Positions 33,176 through 42,392 of a DNA stretch of 64,000 nt are shown in pieces. The DNA is from Antarcticibacterium flavum. GTDB lineage: Bacteria; Bacteroidota; Bacteroidia; Flavobacteriales; Flavobacteriaceae. The position numbers and the translations under genes were made by a program. Below the pieces are notes generated by a model, which saw nothing but the letters and a program-made list of their open reading frames with translations, was not told the DNA's origin and ran no database searches. The stretch spans positions 2,666,001 through 2,730,000 of the forward strand of contig NZ_CP040812.1 of the NCBI RefSeq assembly GCF_006159205.1. The letters run 5' to 3'. Position 1 is the first letter of the stretch. Each line of letters opens with the position of its first letter.

Positions 33176-34275
33176 AGATCCTTTTCAGTATTATACTCTT
33201 GCTTCACGGCCTTCTTCATTTTATAGGCTTTGCTAAGGCTTATAAGCTAGCTTCCCTTCCACAATTAGAGCTTTCTGTTTCTAGATCGTTGGGAACCCTG
33301 TGGCTCATTGCAGGAATTATTTTTTTACTGGCTTTGGTGCTTTTTATACTTGATAAAAAGTTCTGGCCTTTCTTTGCCCTGGCAGGGGTACTGATATCTC
33401 AAAGCTTAATAATTATTTCCTGGCAGGATACGAAATTTGGAACAATCCTGAATATTATTATCCTGCTGATGAGCATTCCTGCACTGGGAAATTTTCATTT
33501 TAAGGATATGCTGAAAAATGAAAAGGAAGCTTTCCGGCAGGAACTTAAGGAACCGGCTAAACAAGTAATCACGCATGAAAATTTAAAATCTCTTCCGCCG
33601 GCCGTGGGTAAATGGCTGGAAACCTCTGGAGTAGTAGGGAAACCTAAAATTTCCTATGGCTATTTGATACAGAGAGGGGAGATGCGGACCAGCCCCGATG
33701 GAAATTGGATGGCGTTTGAAGCAAAACAGCTGGTAAATTTAGAAAACCCTTACTTCATCTGGAATACTGAAGTTGAAATGGCACCCTTCATTACCCTGCA
33801 TGGCAGGGATAAATTGATGAATGGGGAAGGAGAGATGTTAATAAAACTTCTTTCTCTGGTACCGGTGGTGGATGAAGGCCCCGGAGAAAAGATGAATACC
33901 GGTGCTATGCTACGATACCTTGGAGAGATATGCTGGTTTCCCTCCGCAGCTTTAAGTGAACACATCACCTGGGAAGAAACAGGCAGATACACGGCAATGG
34001 CAACTTTAAGAATTGGTGAAACAGAAGTTTCCGGAGAATTTACTTTTAATGGTGCCGGGGATATGGAGTCCTTTGAAGCGTTGAGGTATTATGGAGGAGG
34101 GGAAGAGGCCAAACAGGAGAAATGGTATATTAAAGCGGTGGCGTACCGGGAGTTTTCCGGGTACCGGATCCCCGCGAAATGTGCGGTTACCTGGAAGCTT
34201 CCGGAAGGCGACTTCAATTGGCTTAATCTCGAGATCACTTCCATTGAATACAATCAGCTGCCGGGGCAGGAATAA
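33172..34275 (+). CDS. DUF6544-like membrane protein
   Basis: The 367-residue protein has four membrane helices in the first 115 residues, then a soluble domain with MRYLGEICWFPSAAL-type motif (here LRYLGEICWFPSAAL), WEETGRYTAMATL, and YIKAVAYREFSGYRIPAKCAVTW, which I recognise as the DUF6544/DUF6920 pattern. The function of the family is unknown. It is translationally coupled to the preceding membrane protein, which suggests that the two act together. Confidence 0.75.
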   Translation: MKILFSIILLLHGLLHFIGFAKAYKLASLPQLELSVSRSLGTLWLIAGIIFLLALVLFILDKKFWPFFALAGVLISQSLIIISWQDTKFGTILNIIILLMSIPALGNFHFKDMLKNEKEAFRQELKEPAKQVITHENLKSLPPAVGKWLETSGVVGKPKISYGYLIQRGEMRTSPDGNWMAFEAKQLVNLENPYFIWNTEVEMAPFITLHGRDKLMNGEGEMLIKLLSLVPVVDEGPGEKMNTGAMLRYLGEICWFPSAALSEHITWEETGRYTAMATLRIGETEVSGEFTFNGAGDMESFEALRYYGGGEEAKQEKWYIKAVAYREFSGYRIPAKCAVTWKLPEGDFNWLNLEITSIEYNQLPGQE

Positions 34276-34291
34276 GGCGCAGGTTTAAAAC

Positions 34292-35233
34292 CTAAGAGCC
34301 GTTCACTTCTACCTTTAGTTCCCTGAACAATTTTTCAGCATTCTCACGGGTAAGAAGTTCAGTTCCGGGAGATTTTATGGTTGCGCTACCGCAGGCTATT
34401 CCAAATAACACTGCATCCTCAATGTCATTCCCTCTGGAGAGGCTGCACACCATGCCGGCCACCATACTGTCCCCTGCGCCTATGGAACTTATGAAATCCA
34501 CCTTGGGAGCGGGAAATTCAACTATCTTGTTTTGTGTTGCCATGATAGCTCCATCGGGTCCTAGAGAAAGCACTATCACTTCCACATTATAATTATCGAG
34601 GACTTCCTGCAATAATTTCTTTTGCTCCTCCCGGTTTCCGGCTTCTTTTCCCGTTAGATCTGAAAGTTCATCTTTATTGGGTTTTATGAGATAGGCACCA
34701 ACATTGAGGACCTCTCTTAGTGCTTCTCCGGAAGTATCAATGATAAATTTCAGGTTCTTCTCTGCAGCCACTTTGGCTACCTGTGTATAATAATCTTCCG
34801 GTGCCCCAGGTGGCAAACTTCCACTGGCAACAAGAAATTCAGAACCTTTAGAACCTCTTATCTTTTCCAGCAATTCCTCATATTCCTCCTCCTGCAGTTC
34901 CGCACCGGGAAATCCGAATCTGTAGAGATCTCCGCTGGAGGTTTCACTTACGGCAAAGTTCTGCCGCAGGTCATTTTTCACCTCCAGCGCATCCTGGTGG
35001 ATGTCTTCCCCGTCCAGTAAGGAACCAAAAATCCCGCCGGTGTATCCGCCGCGGGTGTAGATGGTATGGGCATCTGTTCCCAGTCTCTTCAACACCCGGG
35101 AAACATTTACCCCGCCACCACCGGGATCTTTAGTGGAAGCTGCACAGCGTAATTTTTTTTCCGGTTCCAGCTTGTCTACCGTTGTATAAACATCCAATGC
35201 GGGATTAACGGTTAAGGTGATGATCTTGTCCAT
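34292..35233 (-). CDS. PfkB-family hexose kinase, 6-phosphofructokinase II-like
   Basis: The 313-residue protein has the PfkB-family ribokinase fold: N-terminal LTVNPALDVYTTVDKLEPEKKLRC and the GGGGVNVSRVLKRLG motif, and the catalytic C-terminal motif SSIGAGDSMVAGM with its Asp base. The KLRC...PGGGG pattern is closer to E. coli Pfk-2 than to 1-phosphofructokinase. It would phosphorylate fructose 6-phosphate or a related sugar phosphate with ATP. Single gene, converging with the upstream unit. Confidence 0.88.
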   Translation of the reverse strand: MDKIITLTVNPALDVYTTVDKLEPEKKLRCAASTKDPGGGGVNVSRVLKRLGTDAHTIYTRGGYTGGIFGSLLDGEDIHQDALEVKNDLRQNFAVSETSSGDLYRFGFPGAELQEEEYEELLEKIRGSKGSEFLVASGSLPPGAPEDYYTQVAKVAAEKNLKFIIDTSGEALREVLNVGAYLIKPNKDELSDLTGKEAGNREEQKKLLQEVLDNYNVEVIVLSLGPDGAIMATQNKIVEFPAPKVDFISSIGAGDSMVAGMVCSLSRGNDIEDAVLFGIACGSATIKSPGTELLTRENAEKLFRELKVEVNGS

Positions 35234-36185
35234 TCTGAATGAAATTTCTGTTCTTCCTTAAATGTAATCCTTCTCCTCTTAATGTCCATATTTAAGAGGT
35301 GGTTTGGAATTAATTTAACACCGTTGGAAAAAGATAAGCCACGAATGCACGAATGTTTTTCTAATGCTCCTGAAAACCCTGAACCTTAAAGGGGTATTAA
35401 ACCCCTGAGGTTTCTTCGAAGACTCATTTGGGAAATAAACCTATGGGTGAAATTTTCCCCGCTCGTCCTTCCAATTAGATGAGATTTAATTAGAGAAGCT
35501 TGGTTTTAGCGGGAAATGCGTTTTTGTATTAGTAATATTGTCCCGTAGGGACATACTATTGGTAGAAAAAATTTGTAAAAGAAATCTTTGTGCCTTTAGG
35601 TATAAAATATATGAGTAACATTTATATGCCGTACCTAAAGGCATGGTGGGAATGTTGCATTATCGATTCTACCCATATTTAGTCCCTGACAGGACTGATT
35701 ATTTTTCTCGGGTAAATCGATGGATGAGCGCAAGAAAACATCTCAGTGGGAGGTGAGGTGCGATGTAAACCTCTGTATAGACCTGCCAGGTTTCTTCTTT
35801 GCAAGTTTTATAGTTAAATAAGAGGACCGTACTCTCATTGAAGATCCAACCTGGTAGGTCTTCCTCGCTGTGAAAAGCTCTTCTCATTTGAAATGTTAAA
35901 CCTCACAGATTTAGCAAACCTGTGAGGTTTCTTACGAAAACCAATTTAGAAAGAAATCTTTTGCGCGAATTTGTTCCTGCCTTTGAAGAAAAACCATTTA
36001 TAATGCTCCTTCTCCGGGAGATTTTGAAGAAGACTACTCCTCTTGGCTTTCCTCAAATGATAAAGAGCAAACCTCCGCAAAATCCTGGAACCCCCTTCTC
36101 CGTCCCCAGTTCTCTATTTCCTCTTTCGCCAGACCCCATACTCCCCAGACCCCTTATCATAAAGACCTTTCACCACTTAATCTCC
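35234..36185. other. Intergenic stretch of repeats
   Basis: It contains the REP-like word GCCACGAATGCACGAATG (35338), a unit beginning CCGTACCTAAAGGCA and holding TTCTACCCATA and AGTCCCTGACAGGACT (35629-35697) that recurs at 55430-55500, and a perfect hairpin AAACCTCACAG / CTGTGAGGTTT (35898-35930). Open frames at 35699 and 35922 have no protein-like pattern. Confidence 0.5.
35629..35697 (+). repeat. Dispersed repeat, copy 1
   Basis: Shares CCGTACCTAAAGGCA, a central ATTATC, TTCTACCCATA and AGTCCCT with 55430-55500. The end contains a dyad GTCCCTGACAGGAC. Confidence 0.6.
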
Positions 36186-38366
36186 CTAAACCCTGCCCTG
36201 TCTCAAAGAAGGTATATCACTCATATTTTCTCGAAAATTAATTTGTCTTACTATAGTTTTGATAGATTTTGCATCTGAACCTTTCTCGAGCTTCTTAAGA
36301 AGATATAAACCTATCCTGATCTTCCAGTAGGGGATCTCGGCATTTAGATATTCAAACAAGGATTTTAAAGCTTCGCTACCTCCTACAGACTCGATAGCAC
36401 TTTTTATTTTTTCAAACTCTTTTGGTGTGATCAGCCTTTCCGTATTGAAAATCTCACCCGCTTCCAAAACTTTCAGGAGATGCGAGCCAATTGTTTCTGC
36501 TTTTAAAAATCGTTGTTGGGCTATTTCGTCAACACTGGCTCCGGCCTTAAAAAGGTGCAGACTTTGCAGATGGGTAGGAATTTTTGGCTTATCGATTTGC
36601 TTAAAGTTATAAATCACTTTCAGGAAACGCAGTGCATATTTTTCCTGTTTTATCCTGCCCACACCGGAGATGTTTCCGAACTCTTCTTCTGAACCCGGCA
36701 GCCGTTCTTCCATATGTCTTAAGCTGGCATCACTGAAGATCATATATGCAGGTACACCCTCTTCAGCGGCTAAACGAGATCTCAGGCTTCTCAATTTTTC
36801 AAATAAGGATGCTGAGTTCCTTTCAGTAAACGTTTCCTTAGCCTCTTTTACAACCTGATCTATTAAAGCCAGCTTCACCTGTTCATCGCGGAACAACACC
36901 GCATTTGCCCTGGGAGTGAGCAGGAGCCTTCCGCCCTGGTGAAAACGTATTTCCAGTACTCCCTGGTTGATCAACTGTATCACGTACTGGTGCAGATCCC
37001 TCCAGGCGATATCCTTTATACTGCCGTAGGATTTTATCTTATTATATCCCTTTTCCAGTACCGCCGCATTTTGTGCGCCTCTTAATACATCCACCAGCAT
37101 TCCCGGGGCTTCACGTTCCTTAAGCCTCATCACGGCTGAACAGATCTTCTGTGCCAGAATGGTGCCGTCAAAATACTTTGGCGGGGCATTGCATATATCA
37201 CAATTGCCGCAATTGGAGGATACGTGTTCCCCGAAATAATTGAGCAGAGCTATGCGTCGGCAGCTTAATGCCTCGGCATACTGCTGCATCCTCTCCAGCT
37301 TTGCCAGCTGGAATTCTTCTGTGGCAGTTCCTTTGGCAAATTTTCGCAGCTGGATGATATCTGCATAACTGTAGAACAGCAGGGTATATGCGGGAAGTCC
37401 ATCCCTGCCACCGCGGCCTATCTCCTGGTAATAGCCTTCAATGTTCTTTGGCAGATTATAATGTATCACCCAGCGCACGTTGCTTTTGTCTATTCCCATT
37501 CCAAAGGCAATGGTGGCCACTATAATTGGCACCCGATCATTCACAAAATCTTCCTGGATTCGGTTCCGGTCTTCCGGCGTCATCCCGGCGTGATAGGCTT
37601 TTGCTGTATGGCCATTTGCCAGCAGGGTGGCGGCGAGTTTTTCAGTCCCTTTCCTGCTCAAACAGTAGATGATCCCGCTTTCCTGCTGTTTCTTTTTCAG
37701 AAAATTCAGGATATGCTTTTGCCGATTATTGCCCGGCTTTACTTCCAGGTAGAGGTTTTTCCTGTCAAAGGAAGCGATGTGCCTGGACGCCTCGGGAATA
37801 TTCAGCTGCTCCAGGATGTCGTCCTGCGTGGCCCTGTCGGCAGTGGCAGTGAGAGCCAAAATTGGGATTTCGGGAAATTTATTCCGTAACACCCGCAGCT
37901 TGGTATACGCCGGCCTGAAGTCATGGCCCCAGGAGGAGATACAATGGGCTTCATCTATGGCGATAAGGTTAATGTTGCTGTTTACCAGCCGCGATAATAA
38001 GAACGGAAGACTTTCCGGAGCAAGATAGAACAGGTCCAGCTTGCCCTCCCGCAACCTTGTGAGAACTTCTGTCTGTATTTGTGGCGGCTGACTGCTATTA
38101 TAATACGCCGCCTTAATTCCGTTGACCAGCAGGGCGTCCACCTGATCTTTCATCAGGGCGATAAGCGGAGAAATAACAAGAGTAGTGCCCGGCAGTGCCA
38201 GTGCCGGTAGTTGGTAACAAAGGGATTTGCCTCCACCGGTGGGCATAATGGCCATGACATCCTTGCCGGCCAGGAGTTCCAGAATAATCTGTTTCTGGTT
38301 TGGCCGAAAGCTATCAAAGCCGAAATTCTCCTTTAAAAGTGATATAAGGTTGAGATTTGTACTCAT
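36186..38366 (-). CDS. recQ: ATP-dependent DNA helicase RecQ
   Basis: The 726-residue protein carries all RecQ parts: motif 0 and Walker A (FRPNQKQIILELL; MPTGGGKSLCYQLPAL), DEAH box (IAIDEAHCISSWGHDFRP), motif VI (QEIGRGGRDG), a zinc-binding RQC region (CRRIALLNYFGEHVSSNCGNCDICN, four Cys), an HRDC domain (about 520-600), and a C-terminal extension found in Bacteroidota RecQ. It unwinds DNA in recombination and repair. No lost residue is seen. Confidence 0.97.
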   Translation of the reverse strand: MSTNLNLISLLKENFGFDSFRPNQKQIILELLAGKDVMAIMPTGGGKSLCYQLPALALPGTTLVISPLIALMKDQVDALLVNGIKAAYYNSSQPPQIQTEVLTRLREGKLDLFYLAPESLPFLLSRLVNSNINLIAIDEAHCISSWGHDFRPAYTKLRVLRNKFPEIPILALTATADRATQDDILEQLNIPEASRHIASFDRKNLYLEVKPGNNRQKHILNFLKKKQQESGIIYCLSRKGTEKLAATLLANGHTAKAYHAGMTPEDRNRIQEDFVNDRVPIIVATIAFGMGIDKSNVRWVIHYNLPKNIEGYYQEIGRGGRDGLPAYTLLFYSYADIIQLRKFAKGTATEEFQLAKLERMQQYAEALSCRRIALLNYFGEHVSSNCGNCDICNAPPKYFDGTILAQKICSAVMRLKEREAPGMLVDVLRGAQNAAVLEKGYNKIKSYGSIKDIAWRDLHQYVIQLINQGVLEIRFHQGGRLLLTPRANAVLFRDEQVKLALIDQVVKEAKETFTERNSASLFEKLRSLRSRLAAEEGVPAYMIFSDASLRHMEERLPGSEEEFGNISGVGRIKQEKYALRFLKVIYNFKQIDKPKIPTHLQSLHLFKAGASVDEIAQQRFLKAETIGSHLLKVLEAGEIFNTERLITPKEFEKIKSAIESVGGSEALKSLFEYLNAEIPYWKIRIGLYLLKKLEKGSDAKSIKTIVRQINFRENMSDIPSLRQGRV

Positions 38367-38570
38367 GAAATTATTTTTTTAGGATTAATAAAAAGAGACA
38401 GCCGGGGATATCCTTGTTATCCATTTTCACCCTAAACCTGTAATAGTTTCGGAGATTTTAATGGTATAACAATTTGAGCAATCAGGGAGGATTATCCTGC
38501 AGCCTGTCCAAAAATGAAATAGGTGGTTTTGACCAAAGATTTGGGGAGGAGTGACCTTTGGGTTTTAAGA

Positions 38571-38602
38571 AACATCACCACGCCCAAGAACGTGGTGATG
38601 TT
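38571..38602 (-). terminator. Terminator of ssb
   Basis: AACATCACCACG and CGTGGTGATGTT form a 12-bp perfect stem around an 8-base loop just after the ssb stop; the T-tail on the minus strand is short. Confidence 0.65.
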
Positions 38603-38610
38603 AAAATGTT

Positions 38611-38943
38611 CTATTTACTCAGCAATAATAGTTCGCTGCAAACAACTTCTGTGGTATAGCGTTTCTGGCCTTCTTTGTCTTCCCATGAGCGGGTGGTGAG
38701 CTTACCTTCCACAGCGATCTCTTTTCCCTTGTTCACAAATTTCTCAATGATCTCTGCCGTCTTGCCCCAGGCCACCACATTATGCCAGTCTGTATGCTCA
38801 ACTTTCTCACCTTTGGCGTTTGTGTAATTGTCATTGGTGGCGATGGAGAATTTCGCCAGCTTCTTTCCGGTTTCCAGATCAAGGATCTCTGGATCCTGTC
38901 CTACTCGTCCAATCAACTGTACTTTGTTTCTAAGTGCGTTCAT
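38611..38943 (-). CDS. ssb: Single-stranded DNA-binding protein
   Basis: The 110-residue protein is an OB-fold Ssb: NKVQLIGRVGQDPEI, KLAKFSIATND, HTDWHNVVAWGKTAEIIEKFVNKGKEIAVEGKLTTRSWED. It lacks the acidic C-terminal tail that recruits partner proteins in longer Ssb proteins, which is usual for the second, shorter Ssb of Bacteroidota. It may serve in competence or repair rather than replication. It lies beside recQ but is separated by 240 bp. Confidence 0.93.
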   Translation of the reverse strand: MNALRNKVQLIGRVGQDPEILDLETGKKLAKFSIATNDNYTNAKGEKVEHTDWHNVVAWGKTAEIIEKFVNKGKEIAVEGKLTTRSWEDKEGQKRYTTEVVCSELLLLSK

Positions 38944-39348
38944 AATAATATTAAATTAATGGTTAAACAGTTAATGCAATTGAACCTTCGTGATTCAACA
39001 AGGCAAACTTAGAACAGGAGCAAAAGGAGATTCGGTTATTAAGTAATTACTTTCATTTACTGTCGTTTGCAAGTGTTTGTAGTCGTTTGTTGTCGGATAC
39101 TTAAAGAGAAATTTCCTGTCGATTTTAAAAAACTAGCCACAAATGCACTAATGATTTTTGGATAGGCACCTGCGGTGCTAAGGTGATTTTTATTGAAGAC
39201 TGGAGGGGTAGGGCGCTGTTTAAACTGTAGTAGGCGATGTCTGGAGACCTCGCGCAGCGGTGGCTAGATTTCGATCCCAAATTTTGAGCTCTTAAAAAAC
39301 CTATATCAGGATTTGAAATATAGTAACTTTTAAGTTACCTTTGGTTTA
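38944..39348. repeat. Intergenic stretch with copy 1 of the double-hairpin repeat
   Basis: At 39128-39275 a degenerate copy of the repeat found at 40021, 40837 and 41585 is seen: ACTAGCCACAAATGCACTAATG, then GATGTCTGGAGACCTCGCGCAGCGG. The HigB/HigA operator and promoter follow at 39323. Confidence 0.5.
39323..39343 (+). promoter_or_regulatory. Promoter and operator of toxin-antitoxin module 1
   Basis: A perfect dyad GTAACTT-TT-AAGTTAC (39323-39338) overlaps the -7 element TACCTTTG (39336-39343), 6 bp before the toxin start. The antitoxin is likely to bind here and repress its operon. Confidence 0.65.
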
Positions 39349-39705
39349 ATGGAAAAAGTAAGGGAGGTAATTCAGTATAAGCATTACTTTGAAGAATTCT
39401 TGCTAGCACAGCCAATTAAAGTGCAGGACAAGATATTTAAGATTCTTGAAATAATCGAAACTTACGAAAGAGTTCCTTCTACGTATTTAAAATCCATATC
39501 CGGAGCGAAAGGGCTGTACGAGGCACGGATAAAATTGGGCTCAAATATATGGCGAGTTTTTTGCTTCTTCGATGAGGGTAAACTTGTAATCCTTTTGAAC
39601 GGATTTATTAAAAAAACACAGAAAACTCCTCAAAAGGAAATTGCCAAGGCTATTGATTTAATGGCCTCATATTACGCAGATAAAGAAAAGAACTATGGAA
39701 ACTAA
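39349..39705 (+). CDS. RelE/HigB-type toxin (Gp49-like)
   Basis: The 118-residue protein has the phage-derived Gp49-like/HigB pattern: VQDKIFKILEIIETY, YLKSISGAKGLYEARIKLGSNIWRVFCFFDEGKLVILLNGFIKKTQKTP, and ends with AIDLMASYYADK. Such toxins cleave mRNA on the ribosome. The toxin gene comes first and overlaps the antitoxin gene by 11 bp, the order typical for higBA. Confidence 0.9.
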   Translation: MEKVREVIQYKHYFEEFLLAQPIKVQDKIFKILEIIETYERVPSTYLKSISGAKGLYEARIKLGSNIWRVFCFFDEGKLVILLNGFIKKTQKTPQKEIAKAIDLMASYYADKEKNYGN

Positions 39706-39985
39706 AAGTTGGAAAGACATAAAAGACACCGTTTACGGAAAAAAAGGAACCGAACGCAGGGATGAACTGGAAAGGGATTTTGAGTCCTTTAAGATCGGGT
39801 TATTATTGAGAAAAGCAAGAGAAGAAAAAAACCTGACCCAGGAACAATTAGCCGATTTAGTAGATAAAAAGCGGACTTATATTTCCAGAATTGAAAATAA
39901 CGGAAGTAATATGACCTTAAAAACTTTATACGATATAGTAGAAAAGGGGCTGGGTGGAAAGGTGAAGATTTCTATAGAAGTCTAA
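39695..39985 (+). CDS. HigA-type antitoxin, XRE family
   Basis: The 96-residue protein contains a Cro/C1-type helix-turn-helix (LRKAREEKNLTQEQLADLVDKKRTYISRIENNGSNMTL), after an N-terminal stretch that probably wraps the toxin. It would neutralise the toxin and repress the operon at the dyad at 39323. It overlaps the toxin gene. Confidence 0.92.
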   Translation: METKSWKDIKDTVYGKKGTERRDELERDFESFKIGLLLRKAREEKNLTQEQLADLVDKKRTYISRIENNGSNMTLKTLYDIVEKGLGGKVKISIEV

Positions 39986-40020
39986 TCTTCACTACTCCAT
40001 TAATTAGGTTAATTTTAAAC

Positions 40021-40170
40021 ACTAACCGCGAATGAACGAATGATTTCGTGGTGTTATCACCTCGGGTCTAAGGAAGATATTCGTGGAAGTCTGGAGACTT
40101 CGGGTCCTTTGTTGTTTTTTTTGAAATGGTAGGAGGCGCGAGGTCGAGAAAACTCACGTAGCGGTAGGGC
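40021..40170 (+). repeat. Double-hairpin repeat, copy 2
   Basis: It starts ACCGCGAATGAACGAATG and contains GAAGTCTGGAGACTTC (perfect 6-bp dyad) followed by GCGAGGTCGAGAAAACTCACGTAGCGG. The layout is the same as at 40837 and 41585. Confidence 0.55.
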
Positions 40171-40490
40171 TACAAATTTGATCTCTGAATTTTGGCGGGA
40201 TACTGTTGAGTATCGAAAACATCTACAATTTCAACTTGATTTTTTTCTCTATTTAACCAATAGATGATCTTGTAAGTTTGGTGAACTAAATAGCGAAATT
40301 CCTGTTCTCTGTCTACTAATAATTGTTCAACCTGGCCGATTTCCGGTTGCGATTTAAGTCTGTATGTAGCTTTAACGATTTTCTTAGTCTCATTCCGGGC
40401 CACCTTTAGGCTGGCATTTTCTTTTAAATATTTGAAGATTTTTTGGAGTTCGTATTTTGCGAAGTCCGTCCAAAATAAATTTAGCTCCAT
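40170..40490 (-). CDS. ParE/RelE-type toxin
   Basis: The 106-residue protein has the ParE pattern: FWTDFAKYELQKIFKYLKENAS, VKATYRLKSQPEIGQVEQLL, EFRYLVHQTYKIIYWLNREKNQVEIVDVFDTQQYP. ParE toxins act on gyrase, RelE toxins on mRNA; sequence alone does not decide. The start overlaps the upstream antitoxin gene by 10 bp. Confidence 0.88.
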   Translation of the reverse strand: MELNLFWTDFAKYELQKIFKYLKENASLKVARNETKKIVKATYRLKSQPEIGQVEQLLVDREQEFRYLVHQTYKIIYWLNREKNQVEIVDVFDTQQYPAKIQRSNL

Positions 40491-40723
40491 TTATCAATAT
40501 CAGCTATTAAATCATCTGCGTCTGTTAACTTTCCTTCACTGGAATCTTTCATTGATTGATCTATCCTATTATTGAACTCCTGTACTGTCATTGGCTGGAT
40601 ATCTTTATTTCCTGACAGTTTTTTCTCCTTTTTCAAAACTTTCTCAAGCCGGGCTATCGCTTCCTCGCTCTGAAGTTTTAAAAATTCCCGAATAAATTCT
40701 GTTTTTCTGGCTTCTAAATCCAT
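40481..40723 (-). CDS. Antitoxin of the ParE-like module
   Basis: The 80-residue protein is short, acidic and helical (ARKTEFIREFLKLQSEEAIARLEKVLK; then MTVQEFNNRIDQSMKDSSEGKLTDADDLIADIDKW). The C-terminal part is the same design as the antitoxin at 44076 (DADSGK, LYEKWL), typical of Bacteroidota addiction modules. It precedes and overlaps the toxin gene. Confidence 0.82.
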   Translation of the reverse strand: MDLEARKTEFIREFLKLQSEEAIARLEKVLKKEKKLSGNKDIQPMTVQEFNNRIDQSMKDSSEGKLTDADDLIADIDKWS

Positions 40724-40836
40724 TTCTCAGCTTTTAATCAAAAATACGCATTTCCTACATAATCAATTCTTTTATAGTCAAAACCGTCTAGCTTTCGTCT
40801 AACTTTTCAATGAGCAAGCTGATTATTTTTGATTAG

Positions 40837-40965
40837 AACAGGTGGAGCAGCTAGGTTTTTAAGAAGATTAGTATTTGAAGTCAGGAGACTTCAGGTCGTT
40901 TTTTGTTTCTTTTGAAATTGTGGGAAGCGCGAGGTCAGGAGACCTCACGCAGCGGTTTTTAAATT
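40837..40965 (+). repeat. Double-hairpin repeat, copy 3
   Basis: Contains GAAGTC-AGGA-GACTTC, then a spacer with TTTTGAAATTGTGG, then GAGGTC-AGGA-GACCTC and CACGCAGCGG; both dyads are perfect in this copy. Confidence 0.6.
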
Positions 40966-40977
40966 TTCCTCTTTTTG

Positions 40978-41240
40978 GCTGTCGAGTTTACCTTTCCTCC
41001 ATAAGACCGCTCCTTCTTTTTTGCTGCAATCCTCTCCCTTTGGTCGCCGGTTGCAAGAAAAGAAGCAAAAAAGTCTAGGCTTACGAAAGCTTCTCTAAAT
41101 TTTTCATTCGGTAGCTAAATTTTAGGAACTCGCGGAATGGTAAATCCTGGCGAGATTAATTTGTTTCGCTCAAACAGCCTAAAATTCTTAACGCCCCTCT
41201 CATTTCAAATTTTACGATAAGCTTTCGTAGGCCGGAAAAA
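40978..41240 (+). repeat. Structured dispersed repeat, copy A
   Basis: About 260 bp, similar to 44415-44715 and 44736-45025. Begins near CTGTCGAGTTTA, has an inner inverted pair (TTTTTTGCTGCAA / TTGCAAGAAAAG) and an outer pair GGCTTACGAAAGCTT / AAGCTTTCGTAGGCC bounding the last 160 bp. Confidence 0.7.
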
Positions 41241-41584
41241 ACCTTCTAACTCCATCTTTTCATCCTTCCATAGCTTAAGGAAAAACAGGTTGAAAAATTG
41301 AGGAGGGCTTACCTACTTTTGCGACAAATGCGAATAAGAATTCTAATTATTATGAATTGTAAATGCAGCTTTAATTAGGTTAATTTGAGATTTAAACCCA
41401 CTAGCTATTTTTTCGTAAACTTTCTCTCTGAATATTTACCTAACCAATAAAAAGCTAATAAAGCAACTAATCCGAATTGTGCATATTCTTCCAGAAGATC
41501 AAGTCGGTTTAAGGTCAGTAGCAGTACAGCCATTGAAAGAATCATTAGAAGATCAAAATGTATTTTTTACAAGTCAGTTCTTAG

Positions 41585-41790
41585 AATAAAGCCATGAATG
41601 CACGAATAATTTTAGTACTGCCCGGGTCCTAAAAGAGATTTGCGGTTAAAGTCAAAAGACTTCAGGTTGTTTGTCGTTCCTTTCGAAATTGTGAGGGACG
41701 AGAGGTCAGGAGACTTCACGCACCTTGGTGCGGCGAGAAGACCAGGAGAAGACAATAAAATATTCGTGCATTCGTGGCTAAAAATTTCTT
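41585..41790 (+). repeat. Double-hairpin repeat, copy 4
   Basis: Starts AGCCATGAATGCACGAATAA, contains AAGTC-AAAA-GACTT and GAGGTCAGGAGACTTCACGCACC, and ends with the inverted form ATTCGTGCATTCGTGGCTA (41764-41782). Here the REP words at both ends show a full unit. Confidence 0.6.
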
Positions 41791-41979
41791 TCCACAACAT
41801 TTAATCCCGGAATAATAACCCCCCTGATTTAAAAAAATCCAGAAAAGATACTTCAGCAAAAACTTAACAGAATTCCCAACCACCTCATTATCAGCATTCC
41901 TTCACAAACCCCAAAAACACTGGTAAAACAAATCCCTTTATAACTGATCTTCCTCATATTTATCCAGCCATTCCCGCGG

Positions 41980-41987
41980 TAAATTTG
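41980..41987 (+). promoter_or_regulatory. Bacteroidota-type promoter (-7 element)
   Basis: TAAATTTG fits TAnnTTTG and lies 32 bp before the hibernation factor start at 42020. Confidence 0.45.
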
Positions 41988-42019
41988 ACTATTCTTAATA
42001 ACCAAAAGCCATACGGACC

Positions 42020-42319
42020 ATGACTATAAATATTCAGTTTGTAAAAATGCCTACAAGTGAAACAATGAGTCAGTTTGTTTCTCAAAAATTAGAAAAGTTA
42101 GCCGATAAATATGAATGGATCATCAATGCCGATGTTTATTTTAAACTGGAAAATGATCCTGCAGGAAACGGCAAAATATGTGAGATCGAATTAAGTATGC
42201 CCGGGCCAAGAATATTTGCATCCTCCAGGGAAGAGAACTTTGAATTAGCCGCAAAGAAAACCACTTTTGAATTGGACAAACAGCTACAAAAACGAAAAGC
42301 TGTAATGATGGCCCACTAA
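42020..42319 (+). CDS. hpf: Ribosome hibernation-promoting factor, short HPF/RaiA type
   Basis: The 99-residue protein has the HPF/RaiA beta-alpha fold: INIQFVKMPTSETMSQFVSQKLEKLADKY, then DVYFKLEND and basic QLQKRKAVMM at the end. It binds the small ribosomal subunit in stationary phase and blocks translation. It is a short form without the dimerising C-terminal domain. A good terminator follows. Confidence 0.9.
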   Translation: MTINIQFVKMPTSETMSQFVSQKLEKLADKYEWIINADVYFKLENDPAGNGKICEIELSMPGPRIFASSREENFELAAKKTTFELDKQLQKRKAVMMAH

Positions 42320-42364
42320 TGATGCCGCAACAGGCGGTTGTTTAATTTGTTTTATGTGTTGATG

Positions 42365-42392
42365 AGCCCGTTGCCCCGCAGCGGGCTTTTTA
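42365..42392 (+). terminator. Rho-independent terminator
   Basis: AGCCCG and CGGGCT around an 11-base loop, followed by TTTTTATTT, 45 bp after the hpf stop. Confidence 0.85.

Larger units (their letters stand above)
40724..42019. other. 1.3-kb gene-free stretch filled with repeats
   Basis: It holds copies 3 and 4 of the double-hairpin repeat (40837-40965, 41585-41790), copy A of a structured repeat (40978-41240) and, before hpf, a TAAATTTG promoter. Between 41240 and 41585 a frame fragment near 41400-41570 may be a remnant of a membrane protein gene on the minus strand, but nothing can be proven. Confidence 0.5.
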
